From contig SPJS01000065.1 in assembly GCA_006844705.1 (NCBI GenBank), forward strand, positions 1 through 64,000: 64,000 bases of DNA. The letters are read 5' to 3'. The notes beneath the pieces are model-generated. The model was not told the DNA's origin and did not search any database. It worked only from the letters and a program-made list of their open reading frames with translations. The translations under genes were made by a program, and so were the position numbers. Shown here piece after piece: positions 33,448-44,719 of this stretch; the first letter of the stretch is position 1; each line of letters starts with the position of its first letter. The stretch comes from Methylococcaceae bacterium. GTDB lineage: Bacteria; Pseudomonadota; Gammaproteobacteria; Methylococcales; Methylomonadaceae.

Positions 33448-33576
33448 TTTTTACTCCTAGATAGCGTCGTCATGTCTGAAAAATGAGGCGAAAATGTGAT
33501 TTTTGATAACCGGAAGTTTCAGCGCACATGAAGTACGTGAAAGCCGGAAGTGCAGAAAATCAGCATTTGCAGACCA

Positions 33577-33582
33577 TTATAC
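33577..33582 (-). promoter_or_regulatory. perfect -10 element upstream of gnnB
   Basis: TATAAT on the minus strand lies about 130 bp upstream of the gnnB start, in the gap after gnnA. No matching -35 element is visible, so this is only a candidate promoter for the gnnB-lpxB-dnaB-alr-radA run. Confidence 0.3.
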
Positions 33583-33600
33583 AACTCATGCCAATGCGAT

Positions 33601-34539
33601 CTATCCCTTGTTCATCATAAGCGTTATGGCTATAGCTGTTTCCAGCGCACGTCGCCCTGCTTCGCCAGGGACCAGCGGATTTTCACCAATCTGGATACAA
33701 CGCACGAAATGTTTGATTTCCTCGCGCAAAGCATCACCACTTTCAAATACCGATTCTTCTGTTTCAATTTCCGGAATACCGGGAAACATTTCCTTTTTGC
33801 CCGTCTGGTGTTTGGTCAGTACGCGATTCTGGAAATCAACGCAGACATAAGCACTTGGACGGAACATACGCATTTTTCTTTCCATTTTCATGCTGATCCG
33901 GCTCGCCGTTACGTTGGCCACACAACCGTTTTTAAACGTCAACCTTGCATTAGCAATATCGACGCCCTGGGTGAGAACAGAAGTTCCACTGGCATCGATG
34001 CGTTCTATGTCTGAATCCACCAATGCCAGAATAATGTCAATATCGTGAATCATCAAATCAAGCACAACGCTGACATCATTGGCGCGAGGATTGAATGGTG
34101 AAAGTCGATGCGCCTCAATAAACAGTGGCTTATCGTCAACCTGCTCCAATCCCATCACGGCCGGGTTAAAACGTTCTAGGTGTCCAACCTGCAATATGAC
34201 ATTCTTTTCTTTGGCCAGCGCAATTAACTCATCTGCCTGTTCAACGGTGACAGTAATCGGCTTTTCTACCAGCACATGCGCCCCATGCTGTAAAAAATCT
34301 TTAGATATCGAATAGTGCAGGCTGGTCGGAACAACGATACTGACCGCATCAACTTTACCTAATAACACCTGATAATCTGTCAGCGCCTGTGCGCCATATT
34401 TATCTGCCACGCTTTTTGCTGCTTCTTCGTTGATATCGACAACAGCCACTAATTCACAATCATCAAGATCTGCATATTTTTCTGCATGAAACTTGCCCAG
34501 ATAACCGCTGCCTATCACAGCACATTTCAGTTTACTCAT
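33601..34539 (-). CDS. gnnA: Gfo/Idh/MocA oxidoreductase, likely GnnA
   Basis: A 312-residue NAD(P)-dependent dehydrogenase. The Rossmann loop VIGSGYLGKFHAEKY is followed by HVLVEKPITV (Lys-Pro motif) and GHLERFNPAV; the C-terminal half contains MIHDIDIILAL. Together with the adjacent DegT gene and lpxB it fits GnnA, which oxidises the 3-hydroxyl of UDP-GlcNAc. The ATG at 34539 was chosen, with GGAG upstream; a TTG three codons earlier is possible. The 153-bp gap to gnnB is longer than others in the run. Confidence 0.8.
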   Translation of the reverse strand: MSKLKCAVIGSGYLGKFHAEKYADLDDCELVAVVDINEEAAKSVADKYGAQALTDYQVLLGKVDAVSIVVPTSLHYSISKDFLQHGAHVLVEKPITVTVEQADELIALAKEKNVILQVGHLERFNPAVMGLEQVDDKPLFIEAHRLSPFNPRANDVSVVLDLMIHDIDIILALVDSDIERIDASGTSVLTQGVDIANARLTFKNGCVANVTASRISMKMERKMRMFRPSAYVCVDFQNRVLTKHQTGKKEMFPGIPEIETEESVFESGDALREEIKHFVRCIQIGENPLVPGEAGRRALETAIAITLMMNKG

Positions 34540-34859
34540 AGACTCCAAAAATCAACTACCACTTCTAATTATGACTCCTGAATCATCAGGAATTGTTGAA
34601 TACTTACGTTTAAATACTTTGTTAGATGATTTTCATAAGCAATTATTAGCCCTTCTTGCAAAGGGGTTTATTGTATATGATTGAATTAAATATTAACAAA
34701 GAGGTCATAAAGTATTACATTGGTGATTATCAAATGTAAAAACATATTTGCGAATAGTGTATTTCATTTTTTTACGGCAAGTATATTGCTTTATTTTTTG
34801 CACACGGTTTAATTTTTTTTTAAAACCGAACTGTCCTGTCTTCCCTGAGAGAACGCTAT
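34540..34859. other. AT-rich region upstream of ftsH
   Basis: This 320-bp region separates divergent gnnA and ftsH and should hold both promoters. It contains a possible small ORF (listed separately) and several T-rich stretches. No sigma-32-type promoter was convincingly seen, although ftsH is a heat-shock gene in E. coli. Confidence 0.5.
34571..34684 (+). CDS. possible 37-residue small protein upstream of ftsH
   Basis: An ATG-started frame of 37 codons encodes a peptide with an amphipathic middle (VEYLRLNTLLDDFHKQLLAL) and a C-terminal AKGFIVYD. The composition looks protein-like rather than random. No clear ribosome-binding site precedes the ATG, and it lies 175 bp before ftsH. It could be a real small protein or chance. 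Confidence 0.3.
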   Translation: MTPESSGIVEYLRLNTLLDDFHKQLLALLAKGFIVYD

Positions 34860-36782
34860 ATGAAGAACAATATAATTAGATTTTTTGTCATTACCGTGGT
34901 TGTCATGGTTTTGTTTTCCCTGTTCAGCAGTACACCCGGGCGACAATATGAAGCAAATTATTCCATCAATTACTCTGATTTTATTGAAGACATCCGCAGT
35001 GGGGCTATTACCCAGGTTTCTATTAATGGCAATAAAATTACTGGACGCAAAACCAATGGTGAGCGCTTTATCACGCATAACCCGAATGACGACCATCTGA
35101 TTGATGATTTGTTGGACAACGGGGTAAAAATAAGAGTTGCTGAGCCTGAAAGCCCTTCGATTATCATGCAGCTACTCATGTCCTGGGGGCCCATCCTGCT
35201 ATTAATTGGGGTATATATCTACTATATCCGCAAACAGCAAGGCGGTGGCGCTGGTGGGCAAATGGGCTTTGGTAAAAGCCGCGCCAAATTGCTGGAAGAA
35301 AACCAGGTCACCGTGGGCTTTGCCGATGTAGCAGGTGTGGAAGAAGCCAAAGAAGATGTCGCCGAAATGGTCGACTTCCTGAAAGACCCGGCAAAATATG
35401 AATTTCTAGGTGGAAAAATTCCACGAGGTGTATTGATGGTGGGCCCTCCGGGTACCGGTAAAACCCTGCTTGCTCGAGCCATCGCTGGAGAAGCCGGCGT
35501 GCCGTTCTTTTCAATTTCCGGTTCAGACTTTGTAGAAATGTTCGTCGGTGTCGGTGCATCGAGGGTGCGAGACATGTTCGAGCAGGCCAAAAAACGTGCA
35601 CCTTGCATCATATTTATCGATGAAATCGATGCGGTCGGGCGTCACCGTGGTTCCGGTATGGGTGGTGGTAATGACGAACGCGAACAAACACTCAATCAGT
35701 TATTGGTAGAGATGGATGGTTTCAGTGGCAATGAAGGCATTATCGTAATTGCGGCCACTAACCGCGCCGATGTACTGGATAAGGCTTTGTTACGTCCGGG
35801 ACGTTTTGACCGTCAGGTAAACGTGGGACTGCCTGATATCAAAGGACGCGAGCAAATTCTGAAGGTGCATGCCAAAAAGATTCCACTGGATGAAGACGTC
35901 AACATCACCGATCTGGCGCGCGGCACACCGGGGTTCTCTGGTGCAGAACTTGCCAACCTGCTCAACGAAGGTGCGTTGTTTGCTGCACGTAACAACAAAC
36001 GTGTCGTTAATATGAACGATCTGGATAAAGCCCGTGACAAATTATTAATGGGTGCAGAAAAACGTTCCATGGTGATGAATAAAGATGATTTGTTGATGAC
36101 AGCCTATCATGAAGCCGGTCACGCTATTGTCGGGCGCATCGTTCCAGAGCATGATCCGGTCTATAAGGTCAGTATTATGCCCCGTGGTGGTGCATTAGGT
36201 ATTACTATGTTCCTGCCGGAACGCGATCAATACAGTGCCAGCAAAGACAAGTTAAACAGCCAGATTGCCAGTTTATTCGGCGGACGTGTCGCTGAAGAAC
36301 TGATTTACGGAAAAAACAAGGTTACCACTGGCGCTTCCAATGATATTGAACGAGCAACCCAGCTGGCGAGAAACATGGTCACCAAATGGGGGCTTTCCGA
36401 TAAACTGGGACCCATGGATTATGGTGAATCTGAAGGCATGGGCTATATGGGCCCCCAGGCAAAACCGATGTCAGAAAAAATGGCACAGGTGATTGATGAT
36501 GAAATCCGCGATGTCATTGATACTAACTATGAAATTGCAAAAAAGATTTTGCTTGATCATATGGAGATTATGCACCATATGGCACAGGCATTAATGGACT
36601 GGGAAACCATTGATAAATATCAGATCGACCGTCTGATGAAAGGTGAAAAAATTGACCCGCCTGAACTGGAAGATGAACCGAAAGACCCACCCGCATCTTC
36701 CAAACCGGTTGAAGAAAGTAACGAAATACCGCCTTCTCCACCCTCAGATGATATGAATCAGGGCGGCAGTTTCCCCGTTTAA
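34860..36782 (+). CDS. ftsH: membrane-bound ATP-dependent zinc metalloprotease FtsH
   Basis: FtsH degrades misfolded membrane proteins and regulatory proteins such as LpxC. The 640-residue protein has two membrane helices (about 7-25 and 102-120) around a periplasmic domain. The AAA+ module has Walker A GPPGTGKT, Walker [13 protein letters not shown] and the arginine fingers. The protease domain has HEAGH. The C-terminal tail (about 605-640) is Pro/Glu-rich. Motifs and length are normal. It faces the rfb genes across a hairpin. Confidence 0.98.
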   Translation: MKNNIIRFFVITVVVMVLFSLFSSTPGRQYEANYSINYSDFIEDIRSGAITQVSINGNKITGRKTNGERFITHNPNDDHLIDDLLDNGVKIRVAEPESPSIIMQLLMSWGPILLLIGVYIYYIRKQQGGGAGGQMGFGKSRAKLLEENQVTVGFADVAGVEEAKEDVAEMVDFLKDPAKYEFLGGKIPRGVLMVGPPGTGKTLLARAIAGEAGVPFFSISGSDFVEMFVGVGASRVRDMFEQAKKRAPCIIFIDEIDAVGRHRGSGMGGGNDEREQTLNQLLVEMDGFSGNEGIIVIAATNRADVLDKALLRPGRFDRQVNVGLPDIKGREQILKVHAKKIPLDEDVNITDLARGTPGFSGAELANLLNEGALFAARNNKRVVNMNDLDKARDKLLMGAEKRSMVMNKDDLLMTAYHEAGHAIVGRIVPEHDPVYKVSIMPRGGALGITMFLPERDQYSASKDKLNSQIASLFGGRVAEELIYGKNKVTTGASNDIERATQLARNMVTKWGLSDKLGPMDYGESEGMGYMGPQAKPMSEKMAQVIDDEIRDVIDTNYEIAKKILLDHMEIMHHMAQALMDWETIDKYQIDRLMKGEKIDPPELEDEPKDPPASSKPVEESNEIPPSPPSDDMNQGGSFPV

Positions 36783-36794
36783 ATTTTCATATAC

Positions 36795-36816
36795 TTCACA
36801 ACAAGGACGTTGTGAA
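36795..36816. terminator. hairpin between convergent ftsH and rfbD
   Basis: TTCACAAC and GTTGTGAA form an 8-bp stem with a 6-base loop 12 bp after the ftsH stop. No T-run follows on either strand, so it may be a weak bidirectional terminator. Confidence 0.4.
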
Positions 36817-36834
36817 ACATATGATCCATAGCTT

Positions 36835-37722
36835 TTAAACTAACTCCCTCATACACAGTTTTAAAGACTCCTTCCAGTCGGGCATTTGCACGTTAAACTT
36901 TTGCTCCAATGCTGACAAATCCAATGAAGAATTTACCGGCCTTGCTGCCGGGGTGGGATATTCACTGGTCGGAATACCATGAATCTGTTGAACCTTAAGC
37001 TTCTCAATTTCTAATTCTCGAGCAATTTCAACTATTGCTTCGGCAAAACCATGCCAACTGGTTCTGCCTGACGACGTTAAATGGTATGTACCTGAAGTAA
37101 ACTGCCCCGCCATTTTTTCCTGCCAGGACTGCCATAATGCATGTGCAGTGGTTTGTGCAATCAACCGCGCCCAGGTGGGCGCACCATACTGGTCAGCGAC
37201 AATGTTTAGCTCTTCTCTTTCAGATGCCAAGCGTAATATAGTTTTCATGAAATTATGCGCACGCGATGCATAGACCCATGACGTTCTGAATATCAGATAA
37301 TCACCATCAATTTCGCGCAGATAATTTTCTCCTGCCAGTTTGCTTTCCCCATACAGGTTAACCGGAGATACAGGGTCACTGAGCTCATATTTCCCTTGCT
37401 TACTGCCATCAAATACGTAATCTGTAGAATAGTGCAGTAACAAACCCGCCCTTTTTTTCATGGCTTCAGCCATGATCAGCGACGCTTCTGCATTTATTGC
37501 AAATGCCAATGCTTGCTCACTTTCTGCTTTATCCACGGCAGTATATGCTGCAGCATTCACCAATACATCGGGCGCATGGCGTTCAATACAGTGTCGAATA
37601 CTATCCGCATCAGTCAGATCACATTGTTGCCGGCTTACCGCAACCACGTCTCCCAAAGCCTGGAGTGTCGCCTCAAGCTCCCACCCGACCTGCCCATTAC
37701 AACCAGTCACCAAAATTTTCAT
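36835..37722 (-). CDS. rfbD: dTDP-4-dehydrorhamnose reductase
   Basis: RfbD makes dTDP-L-rhamnose in the last step of the pathway. The 295-residue SDR protein has the GCNGQVGWELE nucleotide loop, the catalytic YGESKLAGE motif and DYVFDG. It is the last gene of the rfbB-A-C-D run, overlapping rfbC by 4 bp. Confidence 0.97.
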   Translation of the reverse strand: MKILVTGCNGQVGWELEATLQALGDVVAVSRQQCDLTDADSIRHCIERHAPDVLVNAAAYTAVDKAESEQALAFAINAEASLIMAEAMKKRAGLLLHYSTDYVFDGSKQGKYELSDPVSPVNLYGESKLAGENYLREIDGDYLIFRTSWVYASRAHNFMKTILRLASEREELNIVADQYGAPTWARLIAQTTAHALWQSWQEKMAGQFTSGTYHLTSSGRTSWHGFAEAIVEIARELEIEKLKVQQIHGIPTSEYPTPAARPVNSSLDLSALEQKFNVQMPDWKESLKLCMRELV

Positions 37723-38264
37723 GAAAAATACTCTGCCTGATTAAACGGTATGCCTTGCTGATCCTTGCCCGATAACACCGGCTCTCCTTGATGCTGCCAT
37801 TTAATACCCAGCTCGGGATCATCCCACTTGATACACCGTTCATGTTCCGGCGCATAATAATCCGTGGTTTTATACAGAAAGTCTGCCGTTTCAGAGAGTA
37901 CGACAAAGCCATGGGCAAACCCGGCAGGCACCCATAATTGGCGGTGGTTTTCATCCGACAACTCAACCCCCACCCATTGTCCAAACGTGGGAGAAGATTT
38001 ACGAATATCGACAGCCACATCAAATACTTTTCCGCGTCCTGCAGAGACCAGTTTTCCTTGGGGTTGCTGGATCTGGTAATGTAGCCCGCGCAGGATATTT
38101 TTACTGGAACGGGAAAAATTATCCTGTACGAAATCAACCTTTACACCCGCCATTTCTTCAAACCGTTGCTTGTTGAAACTTTCCTTGAAAAATCCCCGGT
38201 GATCGCCAAATACCTTCGGCTCAATGATTAACACTTCCGGAATGGACGTTTCTATGACTTTCAT
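37719..38264 (-). CDS. rfbC: dTDP-4-dehydrorhamnose 3,5-epimerase
   Basis: RfbC epimerises C3 and C5 of the 4-keto sugar. The 181-residue cupin protein has [29 protein letters not shown] (with the catalytic His), [21 protein letters not shown] and [12 protein letters not shown]. Both neighbours overlap by 4 bp. Confidence 0.97.
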   Translation of the reverse strand: MKVIETSIPEVLIIEPKVFGDHRGFFKESFNKQRFEEMAGVKVDFVQDNFSRSSKNILRGLHYQIQQPQGKLVSAGRGKVFDVAVDIRKSSPTFGQWVGVELSDENHRQLWVPAGFAHGFVVLSETADFLYKTTDYYAPEHERCIKWDDPELGIKWQHQGEPVLSGKDQQGIPFNQAEYFS

Positions 38265-39139
38265 CGGAAATATTTCTCCTCAAGAATATGTAATAAATAT
38301 TGACCGTAATTATTTTTTGCCAAGGGTTCGGCCAGTTTACGAACCTGTTCATCATTAATCCATTGTTTGCGCCAGGCAATTTCTTCAAGACAGGCAACTT
38401 TCAACCCCTGTCTGGCTTCAATGGTTTGAATATATTGGGAAGCCTGCAGTAACGAGTCATGTGTACCGGTATCCAGCCAGGCCAGACCACGCCCCATGAC
38501 TTCAACTGAAAGCTGTTTCTGTTGCAGATAAGTTGTATTCACATCGGTAATTTCAAGTTCCCCCCGGGCTGAAGGCTTGATTGATTTGGCAATATCCACC
38601 ACCTGGTTATCATAAAAGTACAACCCGGTCACAGCATAATGAGAACGAGGATTTTTTGGCTTTTCTTCCAGACTTAATGCCATCCAGTTCTCATCAAACT
38701 CAACCACACCATAGCGCTCAGGGTCGGTCACAGGATAGGCAAAAACCGTTGCGCCCTGCTGTTTTTTAGCTGCATTTTCCAACATAACGCCAAAATCATG
38801 ACCGTAAAACAGATTATCGCCCAACACTAACGCACAGGGATCGTCACCTATAAAATCTTCACCCAGTAAAAATGCCTGAGCCAGTCCATCAGGTGATGGC
38901 TGGACGGTATAGCTGATATCAATGCCCCATTGACTACCATTACCGAGTAACTGCTCAAACCGCCCGATATCGGCTGGGGTAGAAATGATAAGCACTTCCC
39001 GAATACCCGCCAGCATTAACACACTCAGTGGATAGTACACCATAGGCTTGTCGTAAACAGGTAACAGTTGTTTGGATACCGAAATTGTGACCGGGTGTAA
39101 TCTTGTACCTGACCCGCCGGCCAGAATTATACCTTTCAT
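38261..39139 (-). CDS. rfbA: glucose-1-phosphate thymidylyltransferase
   Basis: RfbA makes dTDP-glucose from glucose-1-phosphate and dTTP. The 292-residue protein opens with [14 protein letters not shown], the nucleotide-binding loop, and continues with [36 protein letters not shown] and [11 protein letters not shown]. Length and motifs are normal. It overlaps rfbB and rfbC by 4 bp each. Confidence 0.98.
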   Translation of the reverse strand: MKGIILAGGSGTRLHPVTISVSKQLLPVYDKPMVYYPLSVLMLAGIREVLIISTPADIGRFEQLLGNGSQWGIDISYTVQPSPDGLAQAFLLGEDFIGDDPCALVLGDNLFYGHDFGVMLENAAKKQQGATVFAYPVTDPERYGVVEFDENWMALSLEEKPKNPRSHYAVTGLYFYDNQVVDIAKSIKPSARGELEITDVNTTYLQQKQLSVEVMGRGLAWLDTGTHDSLLQASQYIQTIEARQGLKVACLEEIAWRKQWINDEQVRKLAEPLAKNNYGQYLLHILEEKYFR

Positions 39140-40212
39140 TTATTATCTCCAGATGTTAAACCAAGACGTTGACGCTGATAACTGCCATCCTGAACATTTT
39201 TGCACCATTGACTATTATCAAGATACCATTGAACCGTCTTGCGAATACCTGACTCAAATGTTTCTTCTGGCACCCAGCCCAGTGTTTTTTTAATTTTACT
39301 GGCATCGATTGCATAGCGCATATCATGCCCTGGCCTGTCAGTCACATAGGTAATGAGTTCCTCATACCGGCTAATGCCTTGAGGGTGATTGGGTCTCAAT
39401 TCATCCAGAATGGCACAGATCGTCTTGACTACTTCCAGATTGGTCTTTTCATTATGCCCGCCGATATTATAGGTCTCACCTAACGTCCCTTCATTGACCA
39501 CCTTATATAATGCCCGCGCATGATCTTCCACATACAGCCAGTCTCTGATCTGATCACCTTTACCATAAATCGGCAATGTTTTTCCATCTATTGCATTCAA
39601 CGTCACCAGTGGAATCAGTTTTTCCGGGAACTGGTAAGGACCATAATTATTCGAGCAATTGGTTACGATTACAGGTAAACCATAGGTTCTGTGCCATGCC
39701 CTGACCAGATGATCCGAAGACGCCTTACTTGAGGAATAAGGAGAACTGGGCTCGTAAGCAGTGGTTTCGGTAAACAGCCCAGTTGCACCTAAATCTCCAT
39801 ATACTTCATCTGTTGAAATATGATGGAATTTGAATGAATCTTTTTTATCATCTGCGAGCGATAACCAATATTTCTTGGCGGCTTCCAGCAGGACATAGGT
39901 GCCAACAATATTGGTTTGAATAAAATCTGCCGGCCCATCAATTGACCGGTCAACATGTGACTCTGCCGCAAGATGCATGATCCAGTCAGGCTCGAACTGA
40001 TTCAAAGCCTGCTCTATTCCCGTAGCATTACAAATATCAAGTTGTTGAAAACGATAACGCGGATGCTCACAGATTTGTTCAAGTGATTGAAGATTTCCGG
40101 CATAGGTCAATTTATCGACATTAAGTATTTCGTGCTCTGTCTCTTCAATAAGAAACCGAATCAATGCTGATCCGATAAATCCAGCACCGCCTGTAATTAT
40201 AATTCTTTTCAT
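39136..40212 (-). CDS. rfbB: dTDP-glucose 4,6-dehydratase
   Basis: RfbB converts dTDP-glucose into dTDP-4-keto-6-deoxyglucose. The 358-residue SDR protein has [25 protein letters not shown], the catalytic [11 protein letters not shown] and [15 protein letters not shown]. It is the first gene of the four-gene operon. The rhamnose would serve O-antigen or other surface glycans, but no glycosyltransferases are in the window. Confidence 0.98.
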   Translation of the reverse strand: MKRIIITGGAGFIGSALIRFLIEETEHEILNVDKLTYAGNLQSLEQICEHPRYRFQQLDICNATGIEQALNQFEPDWIMHLAAESHVDRSIDGPADFIQTNIVGTYVLLEAAKKYWLSLADDKKDSFKFHHISTDEVYGDLGATGLFTETTAYEPSSPYSSSKASSDHLVRAWHRTYGLPVIVTNCSNNYGPYQFPEKLIPLVTLNAIDGKTLPIYGKGDQIRDWLYVEDHARALYKVVNEGTLGETYNIGGHNEKTNLEVVKTICAILDELRPNHPQGISRYEELITYVTDRPGHDMRYAIDASKIKKTLGWVPEETFESGIRKTVQWYLDNSQWCKNVQDGSYQRQRLGLTSGDNK

Positions 40213-40346
40213 TTTTCCTGATAAAAGTTGCGTAATATAGAATTCAAATACTTAAGGTAAGGCTTCAAAAACATGCTCTGAAAAACATTTCAGACTTATC
40301 TTACTAGATGATAGTATTGACGCCATTTTGTAGATTAACATTTAAT

Positions 40347-41099
40347 ATGTTTCATTCTTTTTATCCAAACATCTCTGTCCACGGTGAACAAACCCATGAC
40401 AGTGGACTCGTAGAATTACTGGAAAACCTGCTGGTTTTTGCCAATTCCATTTCCGACAAATCACCGGATGAAATTATAGCCGAATTACTCCCCGGCATCA
40501 GCGCAATGGTAAATATCCATCCTCTATTGGTGCATTTTCCCATAGCTCTGTTAAGTTTGTATGTCTTCATTGATATTTTTGGCAGTCTTTTTTCACAGCA
40601 AAAATGGCGAGAACTGGGCAGCTGGCTGCTCTACATGGGCGCAGTCACCGGTGCTCTGACCGTCTGGGCGGGGCTCGATGCAGCGCACAGTATAGATCAC
40701 AACGATGAAATTCACGAGATTATGGAACATCATGAGCACTTGGCATTCGCCGTGCTTGGTCTTGCCCTTTTTTTATCCATCTGGCGCATTATCAGTTCTC
40801 AAGAGATCAAAGGTTTTGCCAATTTTTTTCATAGCTTCTTAAATATTGTTCTGTTCAGTTTATTATTTTTTACCGCTGACTTGGGGGGGTACATGGTTTT
40901 TCACCATGGCGTGGCCGTTCAATCAGAACCTCACGTTGATTCTGACCTGCTTGATTATTTAAAAAATCAGCCACATGAACATCATCATGATGAGCCTCAC
41001 TCACATGACTCCCATGAAGTTCCAACAACACAGGACAAGCAAGATGACCATGATCATTCACAGCACGACCATCATTCACACGACGATCACGCGCATTAA
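40347..41099 (+). CDS. DUF2231-type membrane protein with a histidine-rich tail
   Basis: The 250-residue protein (263 from an alternative ATG at 40308) has about four membrane helices. The first follows NIHPLLVHFPIALLSLYVF, the DUF2231 hallmark; others are LYMGAVTGALTVWAGLDA, HLAFAVLGLALFLSIW and FLNIVLFSLLFFTADLGGY. The last 42 residues contain 15 His with many Asp/Glu, starting at PHEHHHDEPHSHDSHE, a likely metal-binding tail. Its function is not known; a role in metal handling or heme/redox biology is inference. Confidence 0.8.
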   Translation: MFHSFYPNISVHGEQTHDSGLVELLENLLVFANSISDKSPDEIIAELLPGISAMVNIHPLLVHFPIALLSLYVFIDIFGSLFSQQKWRELGSWLLYMGAVTGALTVWAGLDAAHSIDHNDEIHEIMEHHEHLAFAVLGLALFLSIWRIISSQEIKGFANFFHSFLNIVLFSLLFFTADLGGYMVFHHGVAVQSEPHVDSDLLDYLKNQPHEHHHDEPHSHDSHEVPTTQDKQDDHDHSQHDHHSHDDHAH

Positions 41100-41164
41100 A
41101 TCTAAAGCATTCAAATCTCTGGCATTTTTATGGTAGAATTTTCCGTTTGATTTCAGACGGAAAC

Positions 41165-41788
41165 ATGCGAACTCGCGTTAAAATCTGCGGTATAACCCGG
41201 GAACAGGATGCGTTGGACGTTGCCAAGGCCGGTGCTGATGCCATCGGTCTGGTTTTTTATCAGAAAAGTCCCCGACATGTGACAGTTTCTCAAGCTAAAG
41301 CGATTGTTAAAGTCCTACCGGCATTTGTCACCGTAGTCGTCTTATTCGTGGATGCATCAGCTGAAGAAATAGAACAGATCATTTCACAAGTACCTGTAGA
41401 TTGCCTGCAATTTCATGGTGATGAAACCGCCGAATTTTGCCGTCAATTTAACAAACCCTATATTAAAGCCGTTCGTATGCAGTCAACTACAAATCTTGAT
41501 GTTGTTTCCAGCGAGTTCCATGATGCTCGGGCATTATTACTGGATGCTTACGAAACTGACAGCAAAGGCGGCACAGGCAAACAATTCAACTGGAACCTGA
41601 TTCCCCCACAGCGATCTCATCCGATAATACTTGCTGGAGGGCTACACCCGGACAATGTTAAAGAAGCCATAACTGGCGTTTCTCCCTATGCACTTGATGT
41701 GAGCAGTGGTGTAGAATCTGCCAAGGGAATAAAAGATAAAGAAAAAATAACTGCGTTTATAAATAATACCGACAACACAAGAATATGA
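41165..41788 (+). CDS. trpF: phosphoribosylanthranilate isomerase
   Basis: TrpF performs the Amadori rearrangement in tryptophan synthesis. The 207-residue TIM barrel has VKICGITRE, a catalytic Cys in that motif, [18 protein letters not shown] and [19 protein letters not shown] with the catalytic Asp. The ATG at 41165 follows GACGGAAAC; a TTG six codons earlier is possible but less likely. It overlaps trpB by 4 bp. Confidence 0.97.
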   Translation: MRTRVKICGITREQDALDVAKAGADAIGLVFYQKSPRHVTVSQAKAIVKVLPAFVTVVVLFVDASAEEIEQIISQVPVDCLQFHGDETAEFCRQFNKPYIKAVRMQSTTNLDVVSSEFHDARALLLDAYETDSKGGTGKQFNWNLIPPQRSHPIILAGGLHPDNVKEAITGVSPYALDVSSGVESAKGIKDKEKITAFINNTDNTRI

Positions 41789-42987
41789 CAGAAGCTTATA
41801 ACCTGCCTACGGAAGATGGTCATTTTGGCCCTTACGGTGGCATTTTTGTTGCCGAGACATTAATGCCAGCCATTACAGAACTCAACGAAGCCTATCAAAA
41901 ATATATCGAAGATTCTGAATTCCAGGCTGAACTGGATGCTGACCTGCAACATTATGTTGGCCGCCCTTCGCCGCTATATCATGCTGAACGCTGGAGCCGG
42001 GAACTGGGAGGCGCACAGATTTACCTGAAACGTGAAGACCTCAACCATACTGGAGCTCACAAGGTAAATAACACTGTCGGACAGGCCTTGCTGGCCAAAC
42101 GCATGGGCAAAACCCGCATCATAGCCGAAACCGGCGCCGGTCAGCATGGTGTGGCGACAGCAACGGTTGCAGCAAGACTGGGACTGGAATGCGTGGTGTA
42201 CATGGGGGCGGTCGATGTTGAACGGCAGGCGCTTAACGTTTATCGTATGAAGCTGCTGGGAGCTACAGTCGTCCCTGTTCACTCAGGCTCTCGCACGCTT
42301 AAGGATGCCCTCAATGAAGCCTTGCGTGACTGGGTCACCCATATAGACAATACGTTTTATATTATTGGCACAGTTGCCGGCCCTCACCCTTATCCTGCCA
42401 TGGTGCGGGATTTTCAGACCGTAATAGGCCGCGAAGCCAAACAACAATTGAACGAAATGACCGGGCGTCTGCCAGATGCTTTGGTCGCCTGTGTCGGCGG
42501 TGGTTCCAATGCTATCGGTCTGTTTTATCCATTTATTAATAACGAATCTGTAAAAATGTACGGTGTTGAAGCAGCCGGTGATGGTGTTGACACCGGACGT
42601 CACTCGGCCCCCTTATGTGCCGGTCGACCAGGTGTGTTACATGGCAACCGAACTTATCTGATGGCAGATGATGATGGAGAAATCATTGAAACCCATTCGA
42701 TTTCTGCCGGCCTGGATTACCCGGGCGTAGGTCCTGAACATGCCTGGCTGAAAGACAGTGGCCGTGCTCAGTATGTCAATATCACCGATGATGAAGCATT
42801 GGAAGGGTTTCATTCGCTGACGAAACTGGAAGGCATTATTCCCGCACTGGAATCCAGCCACGCGATGGCCTACACCATAAAACTGGCACCTACACTCCCG
42901 AAAGACTCAATCATAATCACCAATTTATCCGGACGCGGTGATAAGGACATGCATACGATTGCAAAAAGAGAGGGCATCAAGGTATGA
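41785..42987 (+). CDS. trpB: tryptophan synthase beta subunit
   Basis: TrpB condenses indole with serine to tryptophan. The 400-residue PLP enzyme has the cofactor lysine in [24 protein letters not shown], and the phosphate-binding loop [19 protein letters not shown] is the standard start region. It overlaps trpF and trpA by 4 bp each. Confidence 0.98.
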   Translation: MTEAYNLPTEDGHFGPYGGIFVAETLMPAITELNEAYQKYIEDSEFQAELDADLQHYVGRPSPLYHAERWSRELGGAQIYLKREDLNHTGAHKVNNTVGQALLAKRMGKTRIIAETGAGQHGVATATVAARLGLECVVYMGAVDVERQALNVYRMKLLGATVVPVHSGSRTLKDALNEALRDWVTHIDNTFYIIGTVAGPHPYPAMVRDFQTVIGREAKQQLNEMTGRLPDALVACVGGGSNAIGLFYPFINNESVKMYGVEAAGDGVDTGRHSAPLCAGRPGVLHGNRTYLMADDDGEIIETHSISAGLDYPGVGPEHAWLKDSGRAQYVNITDDEALEGFHSLTKLEGIIPALESSHAMAYTIKLAPTLPKDSIIITNLSGRGDKDMHTIAKREGIKV

Positions 42988-43787
42988 GCCGCCTGCAACA
43001 AAAATTCGAACAATTAAAACACTCCGGTCGCAAGGCACTCATTCCGTTTATTACCGCAGGTGACCCGACCCCTGAATTCACTGTTCCCATGTTACATGCG
43101 ATGGTTGAAGCGGGCGCCGATGTCATCGAGCTGGGCGTCCCTTTTTCCGACCCTATGGCCGACGGCCCTGTGATTCAGCGGGCCAGTGAAAGAGCACTGA
43201 AACACCATACGGGGTTAAGAAAAGTCCTGCAACTGGCGCAGGAATTCAGGCAAACTGACAGCGACACTCCACTGGTTCTGATGGGGTACCTGAATCCGAT
43301 TGAAATCATGGGGTATGAAGCATTTGCCGATGCCGTTCATGCTGCCGAGGTTGACGGTGTACTGACTGTCGATTTACCCCCGGAAGAATCATCTGAGTGT
43401 ATCACCCTGCTAAAACAACGCCATATCGACCAGATTTTTTTGCTGGCGCCAAACAGTAATGCAACACGCGTACAAAAAATGGATCAGGTCGGCAGTGGCT
43501 ATTTATATTATGTCTCCCTGAAGGGCGTAACGGGTGCTGGCCATCTGGATACGGCAGACGTTGAACAGAAACTGGCTATGATTAAACAACACACCACCTT
43601 GCCGGTAGGCGTGGGATTTGGCGTAAAAGATGCCGAAACAGCAAAAACTATTGCCAGAATTGCCGACGGGGTTGTCGTTGGCAGTGCCCTGATTGCAAAA
43701 ATCGAAGCTAATCTGGATTCACCAGATACAGCAAAACAGGAAATCATTGATTTGTTATCTTCCATGCGTCAAGCCATGGATTCCTAA
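42984..43787 (+). CDS. trpA: tryptophan synthase alpha subunit
   Basis: TrpA splits indole-3-glycerol phosphate and channels indole to TrpB. The 267-residue TIM barrel has the catalytic Glu and Asp in [19 protein letters not shown], plus [18 protein letters not shown] and [10 protein letters not shown]. It is followed by accD after 17 bp. Confidence 0.98.
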   Translation: MSRLQQKFEQLKHSGRKALIPFITAGDPTPEFTVPMLHAMVEAGADVIELGVPFSDPMADGPVIQRASERALKHHTGLRKVLQLAQEFRQTDSDTPLVLMGYLNPIEIMGYEAFADAVHAAEVDGVLTVDLPPEESSECITLLKQRHIDQIFLLAPNSNATRVQKMDQVGSGYLYYVSLKGVTGAGHLDTADVEQKLAMIKQHTTLPVGVGFGVKDAETAKTIARIADGVVVGSALIAKIEANLDSPDTAKQEIIDLLSSMRQAMDS

Positions 43788-43804
43788 CATTACGGAGTTA
43801 CGAC

Positions 43805-44686
43805 ATGAGTTGGTTTGAAAAACTGGTCCCGTCAACAATACGCACTGAAGCATCAAACAGACGCACCAGTGTTCCCGAAGGCTTATGGAATAAATGTCCA
43901 AACTGCGATGCCATTCTTTATAATGCCGAGCTGGAAAAGAATTTTAACGTGTGCCCGAAATGCGATCATCATATGCGCATATCGGCACGTACCCGTCTGA
44001 CTATGTTTCTTGATGAAGACAATCAGGAAGAAATTGGTGTGGGATTAAAGCCTAACGACCCGCTCAAATTCAGGGACAGTAAAAAATACCGTGACCGCAT
44101 TACTGCCGCACAAAAGCAAAGCAAGGAAAATGATGCCCTGGTTGTGATGAAAGGTTTATTGCATGGCAAGCCCATTGTCGCCGCAGCATTTGACTTCAGC
44201 TTTATGGGCGGTTCAATGGGCTCGGTAGTTGGAGAAAAGTTTGTACGCGGTGTCAATACCAGTATTGAAACAGGCACCCCATTCATCGTGTTCACGGCCA
44301 GTGGCGGTGCGCGCATGCAGGAATCGCTTTTCTCTTTGTTTCAAATGACAAAAACCAGCGCGGCGCTCACTCGTCTGGCTGATGCAGGCATTCCCTACAT
44401 TTCCTTCATGACCGATCCCACCATGGGTGGCGTCTCTGCCAGCCTGGCCATGCTGGGTGATATTAATGTAGCAGAACCCAATGCCCTGATCGGTTTTGCA
44501 GGACCTCGCGTTATTGAACAAACCGTGCGCGAGAAACTCCCGGAAGGCTTTCAACGCAGTGAATTTCTGCAAGAGCATGGTGCCATAGACATGATAATTG
44601 ATCGCCGGGACATGCGCGATAAAATTGATAATATCCTGTCTATTCTGTTCACCGCAGAGCCCAATCAAATTTCATCAGAACAGTAA
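43805..44686 (+). CDS. accD: acetyl-CoA carboxylase carboxyltransferase beta subunit
   Basis: AccD with AccA transfers the carboxyl group from biotin to acetyl-CoA. The 293-residue protein has an N-terminal four-Cys zinc ribbon (CPNCD near residue 30, CPKCDHH near residue 49), then the crotonase-like domain with [19 protein letters not shown] and [16 protein letters not shown]. It lies in the usual trpFBA-accD-folC order. Confidence 0.98.
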   Translation: MSWFEKLVPSTIRTEASNRRTSVPEGLWNKCPNCDAILYNAELEKNFNVCPKCDHHMRISARTRLTMFLDEDNQEEIGVGLKPNDPLKFRDSKKYRDRITAAQKQSKENDALVVMKGLLHGKPIVAAAFDFSFMGGSMGSVVGEKFVRGVNTSIETGTPFIVFTASGGARMQESLFSLFQMTKTSAALTRLADAGIPYISFMTDPTMGGVSASLAMLGDINVAEPNALIGFAGPRVIEQTVREKLPEGFQRSEFLQEHGAIDMIIDRRDMRDKIDNILSILFTAEPNQISSEQ

Positions 44687-44719
44687 CCCGTCTGACGAGA
44701 GACTTTTCTTCCACAATGC

